Source: Microbulbifer variabilis (GTDB lineage Bacteria; Pseudomonadota; Gammaproteobacteria; Pseudomonadales; Cellvibrionaceae). Taken from it: 64,000 nucleotides of DNA. Shown piece after piece: positions 44,005 to 52,210 of this stretch. The translations under genes were made by a program, and so were the position numbers. The number at the start of each line of letters is the position of its first letter. Position 1 is the first letter of the stretch. The stretch covers positions 62,001-126,000 of the forward strand of contig NZ_JAIVKI010000006.1 in assembly GCF_020524905.1 (NCBI RefSeq). The letters are read 5' to 3'. The notes below the pieces were generated by a model. It was not told where the DNA came from. It saw only the letters and a program-made list of their open reading frames with translations, and did no database searches.

Positions 44005-46023
44005 ATGATGAAGATGTTTTATCGACGGCTGATTGCGGTCGGGTTTGGTTTTTTTGTGTCTACTGCAACGCTGGCTCAAGGCCCGGAGAGAGTTACTCTT
44101 TCTCTCGACAATGCCGATGTACGCGATCTGATTAACTGGGCAGCCGATTTCACCGGTAAAAATATTATTGTCCACCCCAACGTAAAGGGCAAAGTCACCG
44201 TTGTTGCCGGTGACCCTATGACACACGAAGAAGCCTTTGATGTTTTTATGTCGGTGCTTCAAGTAAATGGTTTCAGCCTGGTAGAGCAGGGTGGTACCTG
44301 GAAAGTCGTACCCGATGCTCTCGCTAAACAACAGGCAATTCCTGTTGCGGATGAAAATACCCGTGCTCCCGCCGAATCACTGGTTGTCCGCACGGTTCGA
44401 GTTGAAAATATTTCTGCCTCCCAATTGATCGCCATGCTGCGTCCGCTGATTCCCCAGACCGGCCACTTGGCGGCTTATGCAGATACCAACACTTTGATCA
44501 TTGCCGATCGTGCAGCAAATATTGATCAGATTGTACGCTTGGTTGATCAGCTAGACCGCGCCGGTGCGATTGATATTGAAGTGGTTCCCTTGATGTTTGC
44601 TTCCGCCAAGGAAGTTAAGCAAATCCTCAACGACTTATTGCAAGCATCTGGAGGTAAAAGTGCAGGCCAAGAGGTTCAGCCGCTGCGTATCGCAGTGGAT
44701 GAGCGTTCCAACAGTGTGCTACTGACAGGTGATCCGGTAACCCGACAGCAAATTCGTACCGTTATCGATCGTTTGGACCAGCCACTGGATGGCGACGGTA
44801 ATACGGCGGTGGTTTATATCCAGTATTCCAATGCCGCTGACCTAAAGCCGATTCTGGAGGGCATGAGCGGCAGCATCCAGAATACGGAGAAAGATCAGCA
44901 GGCTGCGAACGTTGAAGTCAGTATCCAGGTCAACGAATCTCTCAATGCCTTGATTCTCACAGCTCCCCCAGCGCTACTGGAAACGATGAAAGGCGTTATC
45001 GCACGTTTGGATGTTCGTCGTGCGCAGGTTTTGATAGAGGCGATTATTGTTGAGGTTAATGAAGAAACTAATAATAAGCTAGGTATCAGCTGGATCACGG
45101 GTGATGAAAATGCTGTTGCTGGCTGGAACAACCTGCCTTCAGAAGATGCTGATGGAAATATCAACCCTTTCTCTCTTCCTTATGAAAGTTTAACCGGGGT
45201 CAATGCATTACATTTGGGCTATCTGAGTGGCACCGACCTGCGAGTGGCAGTTAATGCGCTCGCTTCAGCCGGCAACACCAATATCCTATCCACACCGACC
45301 ATTATGGCTCTGGATAACGAAGAGGCCGAGATTCTCGTAGGGCAAAACGTACCCTTCATTACCGGTGAGCAGTTGTTGTCCGGTAGTAATGGTGACCCCT
45401 TTACCACTATTCAGCGTGAAGATATTGGTACCACCCTTAAGGTCACTCCGCGAGTAAATAATAACAACTCGGTAACTCTGGAAATCGAACAGAAGGTGGA
45501 AAATCTCCTTTCTGCAGCAGTTGACACTGCTGTTGGAGCCTCTGACATCATCACAAGTAAGCGCGAGATTCGTACTAAGGTGTTGATTGATGATGGCGCC
45601 ATCCTGGTATTGGGAGGGCTGATTGAGGATAAAGTTACCGATAATGAAGAAAAGGTACCTCTGCTGGGGGATATCCCAGGAATAGGCCGTTTATTCCGTA
45701 ACACAACAAAGAAAGTTACCAAGACCAACCTGATGGTGTTCTTGAAGCCGAAAATCCTGAGCACCCAAGTGGCTGGCTACGAGGAAACCCGCAAGCGTTA
45801 TATGGATATGCAGCAGAAGCAGATCTTCCTGAAAGACAGAACCAGCTTGCTGTGGGATTGGCACCGTGGCGATGCGCTGCCTGACCTGATGCCGCCAACA
45901 GGTACCTATAACGAAAGCCCGGCGCCGGTAGATGGCTCTATTAATGCTGTCGATAACCTGGAAGATGCTCTGGAAGGCACGCCGGAAGAAGTTGAGGTGC
46001 TGGAGGTCGAAGAATCTAAATGA
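44005..46023 (+). CDS. gspD: Type II secretion secretin GspD
   Basis: A 672-residue outer-membrane channel protein forming the secretion pore. Signal peptide ending TLAQ; N0 domain ('VTLSLDNADVRDLINWAADF'), N1-N3 domains with repeated 'LIIADRAANIDQIVRLVDQLD' type units, then the secretin core ('TNILSTPTIMALDNEEAEI', 'VGQNVPFITGEQ', 'LKVTPRVNNNNSVTLEIEQ', 'VLGGLIEDKVTDNEEKVPLL'). An acidic tail follows the core. Normal length. It overlaps gspE by four bases (ATGA). Confidence 0.96.
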   Translation: MMKMFYRRLIAVGFGFFVSTATLAQGPERVTLSLDNADVRDLINWAADFTGKNIIVHPNVKGKVTVVAGDPMTHEEAFDVFMSVLQVNGFSLVEQGGTWKVVPDALAKQQAIPVADENTRAPAESLVVRTVRVENISASQLIAMLRPLIPQTGHLAAYADTNTLIIADRAANIDQIVRLVDQLDRAGAIDIEVVPLMFASAKEVKQILNDLLQASGGKSAGQEVQPLRIAVDERSNSVLLTGDPVTRQQIRTVIDRLDQPLDGDGNTAVVYIQYSNAADLKPILEGMSGSIQNTEKDQQAANVEVSIQVNESLNALILTAPPALLETMKGVIARLDVRRAQVLIEAIIVEVNEETNNKLGISWITGDENAVAGWNNLPSEDADGNINPFSLPYESLTGVNALHLGYLSGTDLRVAVNALASAGNTNILSTPTIMALDNEEAEILVGQNVPFITGEQLLSGSNGDPFTTIQREDIGTTLKVTPRVNNNNSVTLEIEQKVENLLSAAVDTAVGASDIITSKREIRTKVLIDDGAILVLGGLIEDKVTDNEEKVPLLGDIPGIGRLFRNTTKKVTKTNLMVFLKPKILSTQVAGYEETRKRYMDMQQKQIFLKDRTSLLWDWHRGDALPDLMPPTGTYNESPAPVDGSINAVDNLEDALEGTPEEVEVLEVEESK

Positions 46024-47516
46024 CGGTTGATACAGGAACAGGGACTCCAGCAATTCGTCGCCTCCCATATGCTTTCGCCAAGCGCCATAAGGTTCTGTTA
46101 CTGGAGCAGGAGGGGCGTCCGCTATGCCAATACGTTGCGCCGCTGAGTCCCTCTGCGATTGCAGAAGTGCAGCGTATTAATGGCGGTGCAGTAAGTCTGG
46201 AATCAGTTGAAGATGAGATTTTCCAGTTGGCTCTACAGCGCCTCTACGAAAACCGTGAGGGGGGTAACCTCTCCGGGGTGGAGGGGCTGGGCGACGACTT
46301 GGACCTGGCTGCGATTGTAGATTCTCTGCCAGAAACGGAAGACTTGCTGGAGCAGGAAGACGATGCGCCCATCGTTAAGCTGATCAATGCGATTTTCGCG
46401 GAGTCCCTGAAGCAGGGCGCTTCGGATATTCATATTGAGACCTTCGAAAAACGTTTGGTAGTGCGCTTCCGGGTGGATGGTGTACTGCGTGAGGTACTGC
46501 AACCCCGGCGCGCCCTGGCACCGCTGTTGGTTTCCCGTATCAAGGTTATGGCCAAACTGGATATTGCCGAAAAGCGTATTCCCCAGGACGGCCGTATTTC
46601 GCTGCTGATGGCAGGGCGCGAAGTAGATGTGCGTGTCTCCACCATGCCATCCTCGGCAGGTGAAAGGGTGGTGATGCGCTTGCTCGACAAGCAGGCGGGG
46701 AAAATGGATCTGTCCAAGCTGGGTATGTCCGACCGGGACCTCAGTGTCATGACTGAGCTATTGGCCCACCCCCACGGCATTATTCTGGTTACGGGCCCGA
46801 CGGGCTCGGGTAAAACGACCACCCTCTATGCTGGTCTCGGCAGTATTAACAGTCTCGAAAAAAATATTCTGACGGTGGAAGACCCGGTCGAATACAACCT
46901 GGAAGGGGTTGGACAGACCCAGGTCAATACCAAGGCTGATATGACTTTTGCCCGGGGTTTGCGCGCAATTTTGCGTCAGGACCCGGATGTTGTGATGATT
47001 GGTGAGATTCGAGACCTAGAAACTATGCAGATTGCCATCCAGGCGAGTTTGACAGGTCACTTGGTACTCTCAACTCTGCATACCAATACAGCACTAGGTG
47101 CTGTTACCCGTCTGATGGACATGGGCATCGAACCTTTCTTGCTGTCTTCCAGCTTGATCGGGGTCCTGGCGCAGCGTCTGGTCCGAGTGCTTTGCCCCAC
47201 CTGTAAGCAACCCCATATCCCTGACGAGGGGGAAAGGGCAGTGCTCGGTATCGCTTCCGGTGATGAAGCCCTAATCTATCGTCCCAACGGTTGTGATCAA
47301 TGCAACCATACCGGCTATGTGGGTCGAATCGGTATCTACGAGTTGGTGCCGCTCAATGAAATTATGCGCCAGTTGATTCATGACCGCGCCTCCGAAAGCA
47401 AGTTGGTAGCAGAGGCACGCAAGCTCGGGCCAAGTATTCGTGATGATGGTATTGCCAAGATCCTGGCAGGCAGGACTTCTCTCGAAGAGGTAATGCGGGT
47501 AACCCAGGAGTCCTGA
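46020..47516 (+). CDS. gspE: Type II secretion ATPase GspE
   Basis: A 498-residue cytoplasmic hexameric ATPase that drives pseudopilus assembly. The N-terminal domain binds GspL. Walker A 'TGPTGSGKTTTLYAGL', Asp box 'NILTVEDPVEYNLEG', Walker B 'VMIGEIRDLETMQIA', His box 'HLVLSTLHTNTA', and the zinc-binding tetracysteine CPTC ... CDQCNHTGY that marks GspE/PilB. Start ATG inside the gspD stop overlap. Confidence 0.97.
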   Translation: MTVDTGTGTPAIRRLPYAFAKRHKVLLLEQEGRPLCQYVAPLSPSAIAEVQRINGGAVSLESVEDEIFQLALQRLYENREGGNLSGVEGLGDDLDLAAIVDSLPETEDLLEQEDDAPIVKLINAIFAESLKQGASDIHIETFEKRLVVRFRVDGVLREVLQPRRALAPLLVSRIKVMAKLDIAEKRIPQDGRISLLMAGREVDVRVSTMPSSAGERVVMRLLDKQAGKMDLSKLGMSDRDLSVMTELLAHPHGIILVTGPTGSGKTTTLYAGLGSINSLEKNILTVEDPVEYNLEGVGQTQVNTKADMTFARGLRAILRQDPDVVMIGEIRDLETMQIAIQASLTGHLVLSTLHTNTALGAVTRLMDMGIEPFLLSSSLIGVLAQRLVRVLCPTCKQPHIPDEGERAVLGIASGDEALIYRPNGCDQCNHTGYVGRIGIYELVPLNEIMRQLIHDRASESKLVAEARKLGPSIRDDGIAKILAGRTSLEEVMRVTQES

Positions 47517-47518
47517 TC

Positions 47519-48736
47519 ATGGCAGCGTTTGAGTACACAGCCCTCGCGGCATCCGGTCGAAAGAGCAAGGGGACCCTTGAGGCGGATAGCGCCCGCTCCG
47601 CGCGGCAACAGTTGCGAGCCAAGGGCATGGTGCCATTGGATGTCACCCCTGCCGCTGAGCAATCTGAGAAGAGCGCTGGTGGTTTCATGTCGGGAAGCCC
47701 CGGACTCAGCATTAAGAACCTGGCTCTGCTCACCCGACAGGTTGCCACTTTGTTGCGAGCCGGTATTCCTTTGGAGGAAACCCTGGGGGCAATTGCCAAT
47801 CAGACCCGTAACCAAAAGATCCGGCGCGTAGTGCTTGCGGTACGCGGTAAAATTTTAGAGGGCCACAGTTTTGCTCAGGCCCTGGGCTGCTTTCCCAAAG
47901 CCTTCCCTAAGCTTTACCGGGCTACGGTGGAAGCTGGTGAGCATTCAGGGCACCTGGACGCGGTGTTGGAGCGCTTGGGTGACTATACAGAAGGTCAGCA
48001 ACAGTTTCGCCAAAAGGTACAACTAGCACTGATTTACCCAATGGTATTGGTTTTTATTTGTGTGCTGGTAGTTACAGGCCTGATGGTTTACGTAGTGCCG
48101 GATGTGATCGAAGTCTTTACTGGCACCGGGCAAATTTTGCCTCTGCCCACTCGGATACTGGTATCACTGAGTGACTTTATTGCCGCTTGGGGCTGGTTAA
48201 TACCGCCCACGTTGGGCGCTGTAATTGCGGGTGTGGTAATGATGCTGCGTCGCCCCGCCATTAAGTACAAGTTTCATCACCGTTTGCTGGAACTGCCTGT
48301 TATTGGCTGGATGGTTCGTGGTGCACAAAGTGCCCGCTACGTGGGAACCTTGGCAATTCTCACCGGCAGTAGTGTTCCATTGGTGCAGGCAATGGGTATC
48401 GCCCGTGGGGTAATGACCAATGAGTTTCTCAAAGATCGCCTGGAGACTGCTCAAAAGACTGTGCGTGAAGGGGGGAGCTTGCACAGGGCCATGGAGGATA
48501 TTGGCTATTTCCCACCAATGATGATTTATATGATTGCCAGTGGTGAATCTTCCGGTACTCTGGACGAGATGTTACAGAGGGCTGCGGAATCCCAGGAGCA
48601 GGACTTACAAGGGGCTGTTACCGCTTTTGTGAGTCTGTTTGAACCGCTTATGTTACTTGTGATGGCCGCTATCGTACTATTTATCGTGATGGCTATCATG
48701 ATGCCAATCATGAGCATGAACGAACTGGCTATGTAG
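47519..48736 (+). CDS. gspF: Type II secretion platform protein GspF
   Basis: A 405-residue inner-membrane protein at the base of the pseudopilus. Two homologous GspF halves ('LLTRQVATLLRAGIPLEETL' and 'TLAILTGSSVPLVQAMGIA') each followed by a membrane helix, plus a final helix near the end. It starts two bases after gspE. A short mini-pseudopilin frame (48795) lies between this gene and gspG. Confidence 0.96.
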   Translation: MAAFEYTALAASGRKSKGTLEADSARSARQQLRAKGMVPLDVTPAAEQSEKSAGGFMSGSPGLSIKNLALLTRQVATLLRAGIPLEETLGAIANQTRNQKIRRVVLAVRGKILEGHSFAQALGCFPKAFPKLYRATVEAGEHSGHLDAVLERLGDYTEGQQQFRQKVQLALIYPMVLVFICVLVVTGLMVYVVPDVIEVFTGTGQILPLPTRILVSLSDFIAAWGWLIPPTLGAVIAGVVMMLRRPAIKYKFHHRLLELPVIGWMVRGAQSARYVGTLAILTGSSVPLVQAMGIARGVMTNEFLKDRLETAQKTVREGGSLHRAMEDIGYFPPMMIYMIASGESSGTLDEMLQRAAESQEQDLQGAVTAFVSLFEPLMLLVMAAIVLFIVMAIMMPIMSMNELAM

Positions 48737-48794
48737 AGCTCAAAGAGGTGTAGTCCACAGAATCGGGATGCAGGTTATTTAGGAGGGGAAGAAG

Positions 48795-48896
48795 ATGAAA
48801 TCCTTACTAAACAGCCGTGGCTTTACCCTACGCGAGGCCTCAAGGGTACTTATTGGTCTCGGTCTTGTTGGGGTGCTCGGCTTCCTACTGCTTTGA
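48795..48896 (+). CDS. 33-residue micro-pseudopilin (prepilin leader plus helix only)
   Basis: ATG 48795 has an ideal ribosome site (AGGAGGGG, 7 bases upstream) and a 33-codon frame ending TGA. The product is MKSLLNSR, then the class III/prepilin-peptidase motif G-FTLRE (cleavage after Gly, Glu at +5), then a hydrophobic helix (VLIGLGLVGVLGFLLL) and nothing more. It resembles the N-terminus of the true pseudopilins encoded next (GspG: GGFTLIEVMVV), but lacks a globular domain. It may be a trimmed duplicate of a pseudopilin gene or a functional small subunit or assembly modulator. The strong Shine-Dalgarno and intact cleavage site argue for translation. Confidence 0.6.
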   Translation: MKSLLNSRGFTLREASRVLIGLGLVGVLGFLLL

Positions 48897-49007
48897 TGGT
48901 GAAGATAAGCCTCTTTTTTTACAAAAACTGAATATTTTTAAATTGGGGTCACGATTCCTTTCGTGGCCCTGGGGGTTCCCAGCTTTCAGCTGAACTTGGA
49001 GAGAAAA

Positions 49008-49436
49008 ATGCGAAACCTACGCAGAAGTGGCGGCTTCACTTTGATTGAAGTCATGGTGGTGATTGTGATCCTAGGTGTTCTGGGCGCCATGGTGGTGCCC
49101 AGTGTTCTAGGCAAAACCGGCGAAGCCCGTATGAAGGCCGCTCGCGTCGATCTTCGCGCTATCGAGACGGCTCTTGATATGTACCGCATGGATAACTTTG
49201 TGTACCCAAGCTCTGATCAGGGACTGGAAGCACTGGTTACGCGCCCCTCTGGTTTCCCTGAGGCAAAAAACTGGACTGAACCCTATTTGAAAAAAACTCC
49301 CAAGGATCCCTGGGGTAATGAGTATCAGTACATCAGTCCCGGCAGTGCCGGCGCGTTCGACCTGTTCACTCTGGGTGCCGATGGCAAGCCGGGTGGAGAG
49401 GGTCAAAATGCCGATATTTTTGCTGCTGACCTGTAA
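49008..49436 (+). CDS. gspG: Major pseudopilin GspG
   Basis: About 142 residues. Leader MRNLRRSGG, cleavage before FTLIEVMVVIVILGVLG (Glu+5 present), then the GspG globular domain with 'ALDMYRMDNFVYPSSDQGLE', 'PWGNEYQYISPG' and the C-terminal calcium-site region 'FDLFTLGADGKPGGEG'. ATG 49008 is the start (GGAG 7 bases upstream, right leader length); the frame upstream to 48963 would spoil the leader. Builds the pseudopilus shaft. Confidence 0.95.
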   Translation: MRNLRRSGGFTLIEVMVVIVILGVLGAMVVPSVLGKTGEARMKAARVDLRAIETALDMYRMDNFVYPSSDQGLEALVTRPSGFPEAKNWTEPYLKKTPKDPWGNEYQYISPGSAGAFDLFTLGADGKPGGEGQNADIFAADL

Positions 49437-49456
49437 TCTGGATTAAACAGCACTCG

Positions 49457-50044
49457 ATGTATAAGCGACTAGCCCGCACTGGGCTTAAGCGTAATCGCGG
49501 TTTTACACTGGTCGAGATACTGGTGGTGATTGTCATCATCGCCAGCTTGGCTGGGATGGCCGTGATGTCCCTCGGTAGTTCCGGGGCGCGTGTGTGGGAA
49601 GGGGAGACCCAGCGTCTTTCCGCCCTGTTACAGCTGGTCGCCGACCGGGCGCTGATCGACAAAGTCCACTACGGTGTTGTTCTTGAACCGGAATCCTATA
49701 CCGTGGTGCGGTTCGATCCGTCTTCTATGACCTGGCAGGCGCCGGATATGGCAGCCGCAGGCCGGCGCAGCCAGCGATTTGCTGCCCATGAATTCCCCGC
49801 CAATGTGCGCCTTGAGGTACTTGAAGAGGCGGAACTCCCCTCTACTCAATCCACCGAGTTTGCCGAAGAGCAGGGCGACGAAGAAAATATTAAGCCACAG
49901 TTTGTTGCCTTATCGAGTGGTGAAGTTCTACCGGTGAAGGTGGCAGTATTCCTAATCGAGGATGGCGACTATGCCCGTGGCGCCACAATTTCCTACAGCA
50001 GCCTGTATGGCCTGCAATTAGAGTGGCAAGCCGATGACCTTTAA
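49457..50044 (+). CDS. gspH: Minor pseudopilin GspH
   Basis: 195 residues: leader with Lys/Arg, cleavage site RG-FTLVEILVVIVIIASLAG, then a GspH-type beta domain ('VWEGETQRLSALLQLVADRA', 'VHYGVVLEPESYTVVRFD'). A Glu-rich insert (TEFAEEQGDEENIKP) is longer than usual. It lies at the GspG-proximal part of the tip complex. The 3' end overlaps gspI by 11 bases. Confidence 0.9.
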   Translation: MYKRLARTGLKRNRGFTLVEILVVIVIIASLAGMAVMSLGSSGARVWEGETQRLSALLQLVADRALIDKVHYGVVLEPESYTVVRFDPSSMTWQAPDMAAAGRRSQRFAAHEFPANVRLEVLEEAELPSTQSTEFAEEQGDEENIKPQFVALSSGEVLPVKVAVFLIEDGDYARGATISYSSLYGLQLEWQADDL

Positions 50045-50417
50045 GCGCAAGCTCATGGATCGCCAGGGTGGTTTTACCCTGGTAGAGGTTTTAATTGCCC
50101 TGGTCATCTTTGGCGTTATCGCCGCCAGTGTATTGCGTACCATGCAGAGTAGTGTCCAGCGCCAGCGGGTAATGGAGGAACGGCTCGCTGCCAATTGGGT
50201 GGCGCAACAGGTGCTTTCACAGGTTCGTGTGCAAACTCCCTGGCCTCCGATTGGTGAGAAAAAGGAAGAGGTGTCCTTTGCGCAGAGAGATTGGGAAGTG
50301 ACCGCAAAAGTGGAAGCAACCACTGAAGAACGTCTGCGCCATATCACTATTAAAGTGGGTTATCCCGATGCCGAAAACCCAACCCTGACATTGGATGCCT
50401 GGGCGGCGGAGGAGTAG
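50034..50417 (+). CDS. gspI: Minor pseudopilin GspI
   Basis: 127 residues: prepilin site GG-FTLVEVLIALVIFGVIAA, then the small GspI domain ('SVQRQRVMEERLAANWVAQQ', 'WEVTAKVEATTEERLRHITI'). Forms the pseudopilus tip with GspJ and GspK. It overlaps both sense and start context of gspH, so translation is coupled. Confidence 0.92.
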   Translation: MTFKRKLMDRQGGFTLVEVLIALVIFGVIAASVLRTMQSSVQRQRVMEERLAANWVAQQVLSQVRVQTPWPPIGEKKEEVSFAQRDWEVTAKVEATTEERLRHITIKVGYPDAENPTLTLDAWAAEE

Positions 50418-50422
50418 CCTCG

Positions 50423-51196
50423 ATGCAGATTCCCCAAATAAAAGGCCAGTCTGGCTTTACTCTGGTTGAAGTACTCGTTGTACTGGTATTGGTGGCGATC
50501 ATTAGTGTCGGCTCATTTTCCCTTCTGGAAATTTTCCATAGCACCGATAGCGTTGTTGAGCGACGCGCAGAAGAGCTACGCCGTTTTTCCATGGCGCTGT
50601 ACCGTCTGGAGGATGATCTGCGCCAAGTTACGGCGCGACCGATAAAGAATGCCTACACGGGTTATGAACCTGCATTTCGTGGCGATCAGGATGAATTCGA
50701 ATTTACTCGCCTGGGGGCGGCAAACCTCACTACTGAGCCGCGTGGTGAACTTCAGCGGTTGGGTTACAGTATTGGCTACCCCGAGAGTGATGAACGGAGC
50801 TCCTTTACAGAAGAGGAAGACACGGGAGCCCTATTATTACGCAGCCGCTGGCAGGTTCTGGATCGCGGACCGGATTCGGAACCCATTGTAGAGCCCCTGC
50901 TAGCCGGTGTTGAAAGCCTGACTTTACAGTATTTTGACCCGAATTCTGATGCCTGGGTTGCCCAGTGGCCACCTGCTGGCACTCCTACATCCCCGACCAG
51001 CGCCGATAGCCGACTACCAAAAGCCATCGAAATTGTATTACTGACCCGCCAGTACGGTGAAATTCGCCGGGTCTTCTCTTTCTCATCGGTAGCCTTTAGC
51101 CCCGCAGGAGGTGGTAACCCAGGAAGTGGTAATCCAGGAGGTGGTAACCCTGGGGGTAATAACTCCGATGGTGGAAATGACGATGAGCGGAAGTAA
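50423..51196 (+). CDS. gspJ: Minor pseudopilin GspJ with Gly-rich tail
   Basis: 257 residues: prepilin site SG-FTLVEVLVVLVLVAIIS, then the GspJ domain ('MALYRLEDDLRQVTARPIKN', 'LQYFDPNSDAWVAQWPP', 'LPKAIEIVLLTRQYGEIRRV'). After the folded domain a tail of repeated G-G-N-P-G units (GGGNPGSGNPGGGNPGGNN) and NSDGGNDDERK extends the protein beyond the usual ~200-210 residues. Part of the I-J-K tip. Confidence 0.9.
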   Translation: MQIPQIKGQSGFTLVEVLVVLVLVAIISVGSFSLLEIFHSTDSVVERRAEELRRFSMALYRLEDDLRQVTARPIKNAYTGYEPAFRGDQDEFEFTRLGAANLTTEPRGELQRLGYSIGYPESDERSSFTEEEDTGALLLRSRWQVLDRGPDSEPIVEPLLAGVESLTLQYFDPNSDAWVAQWPPAGTPTSPTSADSRLPKAIEIVLLTRQYGEIRRVFSFSSVAFSPAGGGNPGSGNPGGGNPGGNNSDGGNDDERK

Positions 51197-51200
51197 GTCG

Positions 51201-52178
51201 ATGAAGACTTTGCGTCGTCAAAGAGGCGTTGCCTTGATCACCGTACTATTGGTGATGGTGATCGCTATTGCCCTGGTCTCGCATGCCATTATCCGTGACC
51301 AGATTTCCATTACCCGCAGTGGTGCTCTTCTAGCCAATACACAATTAGCTGAGTTTGTCGCGGGGGCCGAGGCCTGGAGCCGGGTTGCGTTACTCAAGGA
51401 TTTTGAAGAGGATAAAGACGCAGCTCAACCTGCCGATCATGCCCTCGAGGCCTGGGCTTCACCGGCGTTGCAGTTCAATCCGGATAACGGAAAAATACGC
51501 ATTAATATCAAAGACTTAAACTCTTGTTTTAATGTAAATAACTTGGTCTCAAGCAATAATGGCAATGACCAGTTTGATATCTTTCGCAGGTTGGTGAGCA
51601 ATGTCACTGGAAAATCTGATTTGGCTGGAACTATCGCTGATTGGATGGATGACAATGATATGCCGCGCTCTTCCGCAACTGAGGATGATGGCTATCTCGG
51701 TAGGGATCTTGCCCACCGCACACCAGATACCTTGATCAGTGATATATCAGAACTGTCTTCTGTGCAGGGGATGGAATTGGAGGACTGGCAAAAACTGGCC
51801 CCATTCCTCTGTGCGTTGCCAGAGACGGAGACCAAAATCAATATCAATCTAGCTTCTCAGGAGCTGGTTGAGGCGGTGGACCCCTCCGCAAGTGTGAGCA
51901 AGTTACTGCAGTTTCGTGAGTCCGGCGGCATCCTCAGCCAGTCGGGAGACTTGTCTTCCTATGGCATCACCAAAACCGGCCAGTTTATGTTTCACAGTCA
52001 GCACTTTCTGGCGCGCATTGCTGTCCAACTCGGAGATAGCGAAGACTACCGCCAGTACTGGGAGACAGCCCTATGGCTCGATGAGGCTGGGGACGGCGAA
52101 GTAAAAGTTGTGCAGCGCCAGCGCCGCACTTTTTCTGGTGCAATGATGCAGGAATTACTCGACTACAAAGCACCGTAG
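51201..52178 (+). CDS. gspK: Pseudopilus tip protein GspK
   Basis: About 325 residues from ATG 51201 (GGAAG upstream). Leader MKTLRRQRG with mature start VALITVLLVMVIAIALVSH; as usual for GspK, Glu+5 is absent. The alpha domain has 'LNSCFNVNNLV' (conserved Cys) and 'DWMDDNDMPRSSATEDDGY', followed by 'KININLASQELVEAVDPSAS'. GspK caps the pseudopilus and contacts substrates. The frame is open from 51111, which would read through the gspJ repeat and is rejected. Confidence 0.92.
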   Translation: MKTLRRQRGVALITVLLVMVIAIALVSHAIIRDQISITRSGALLANTQLAEFVAGAEAWSRVALLKDFEEDKDAAQPADHALEAWASPALQFNPDNGKIRINIKDLNSCFNVNNLVSSNNGNDQFDIFRRLVSNVTGKSDLAGTIADWMDDNDMPRSSATEDDGYLGRDLAHRTPDTLISDISELSSVQGMELEDWQKLAPFLCALPETETKININLASQELVEAVDPSASVSKLLQFRESGGILSQSGDLSSYGITKTGQFMFHSQHFLARIAVQLGDSEDYRQYWETALWLDEAGDGEVKVVQRQRRTFSGAMMQELLDYKAP

Positions 52179-52210
52179 CGAGAGTAGATAGTTGATAGCC
52201 AAAAGATTGT

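Noticed and set aside
51111-51200. Longer N-terminus for GspK
   Set aside because: These codons read through the gspJ Gly/Asn/Pro repeat in another frame and would ruin the prepilin leader.
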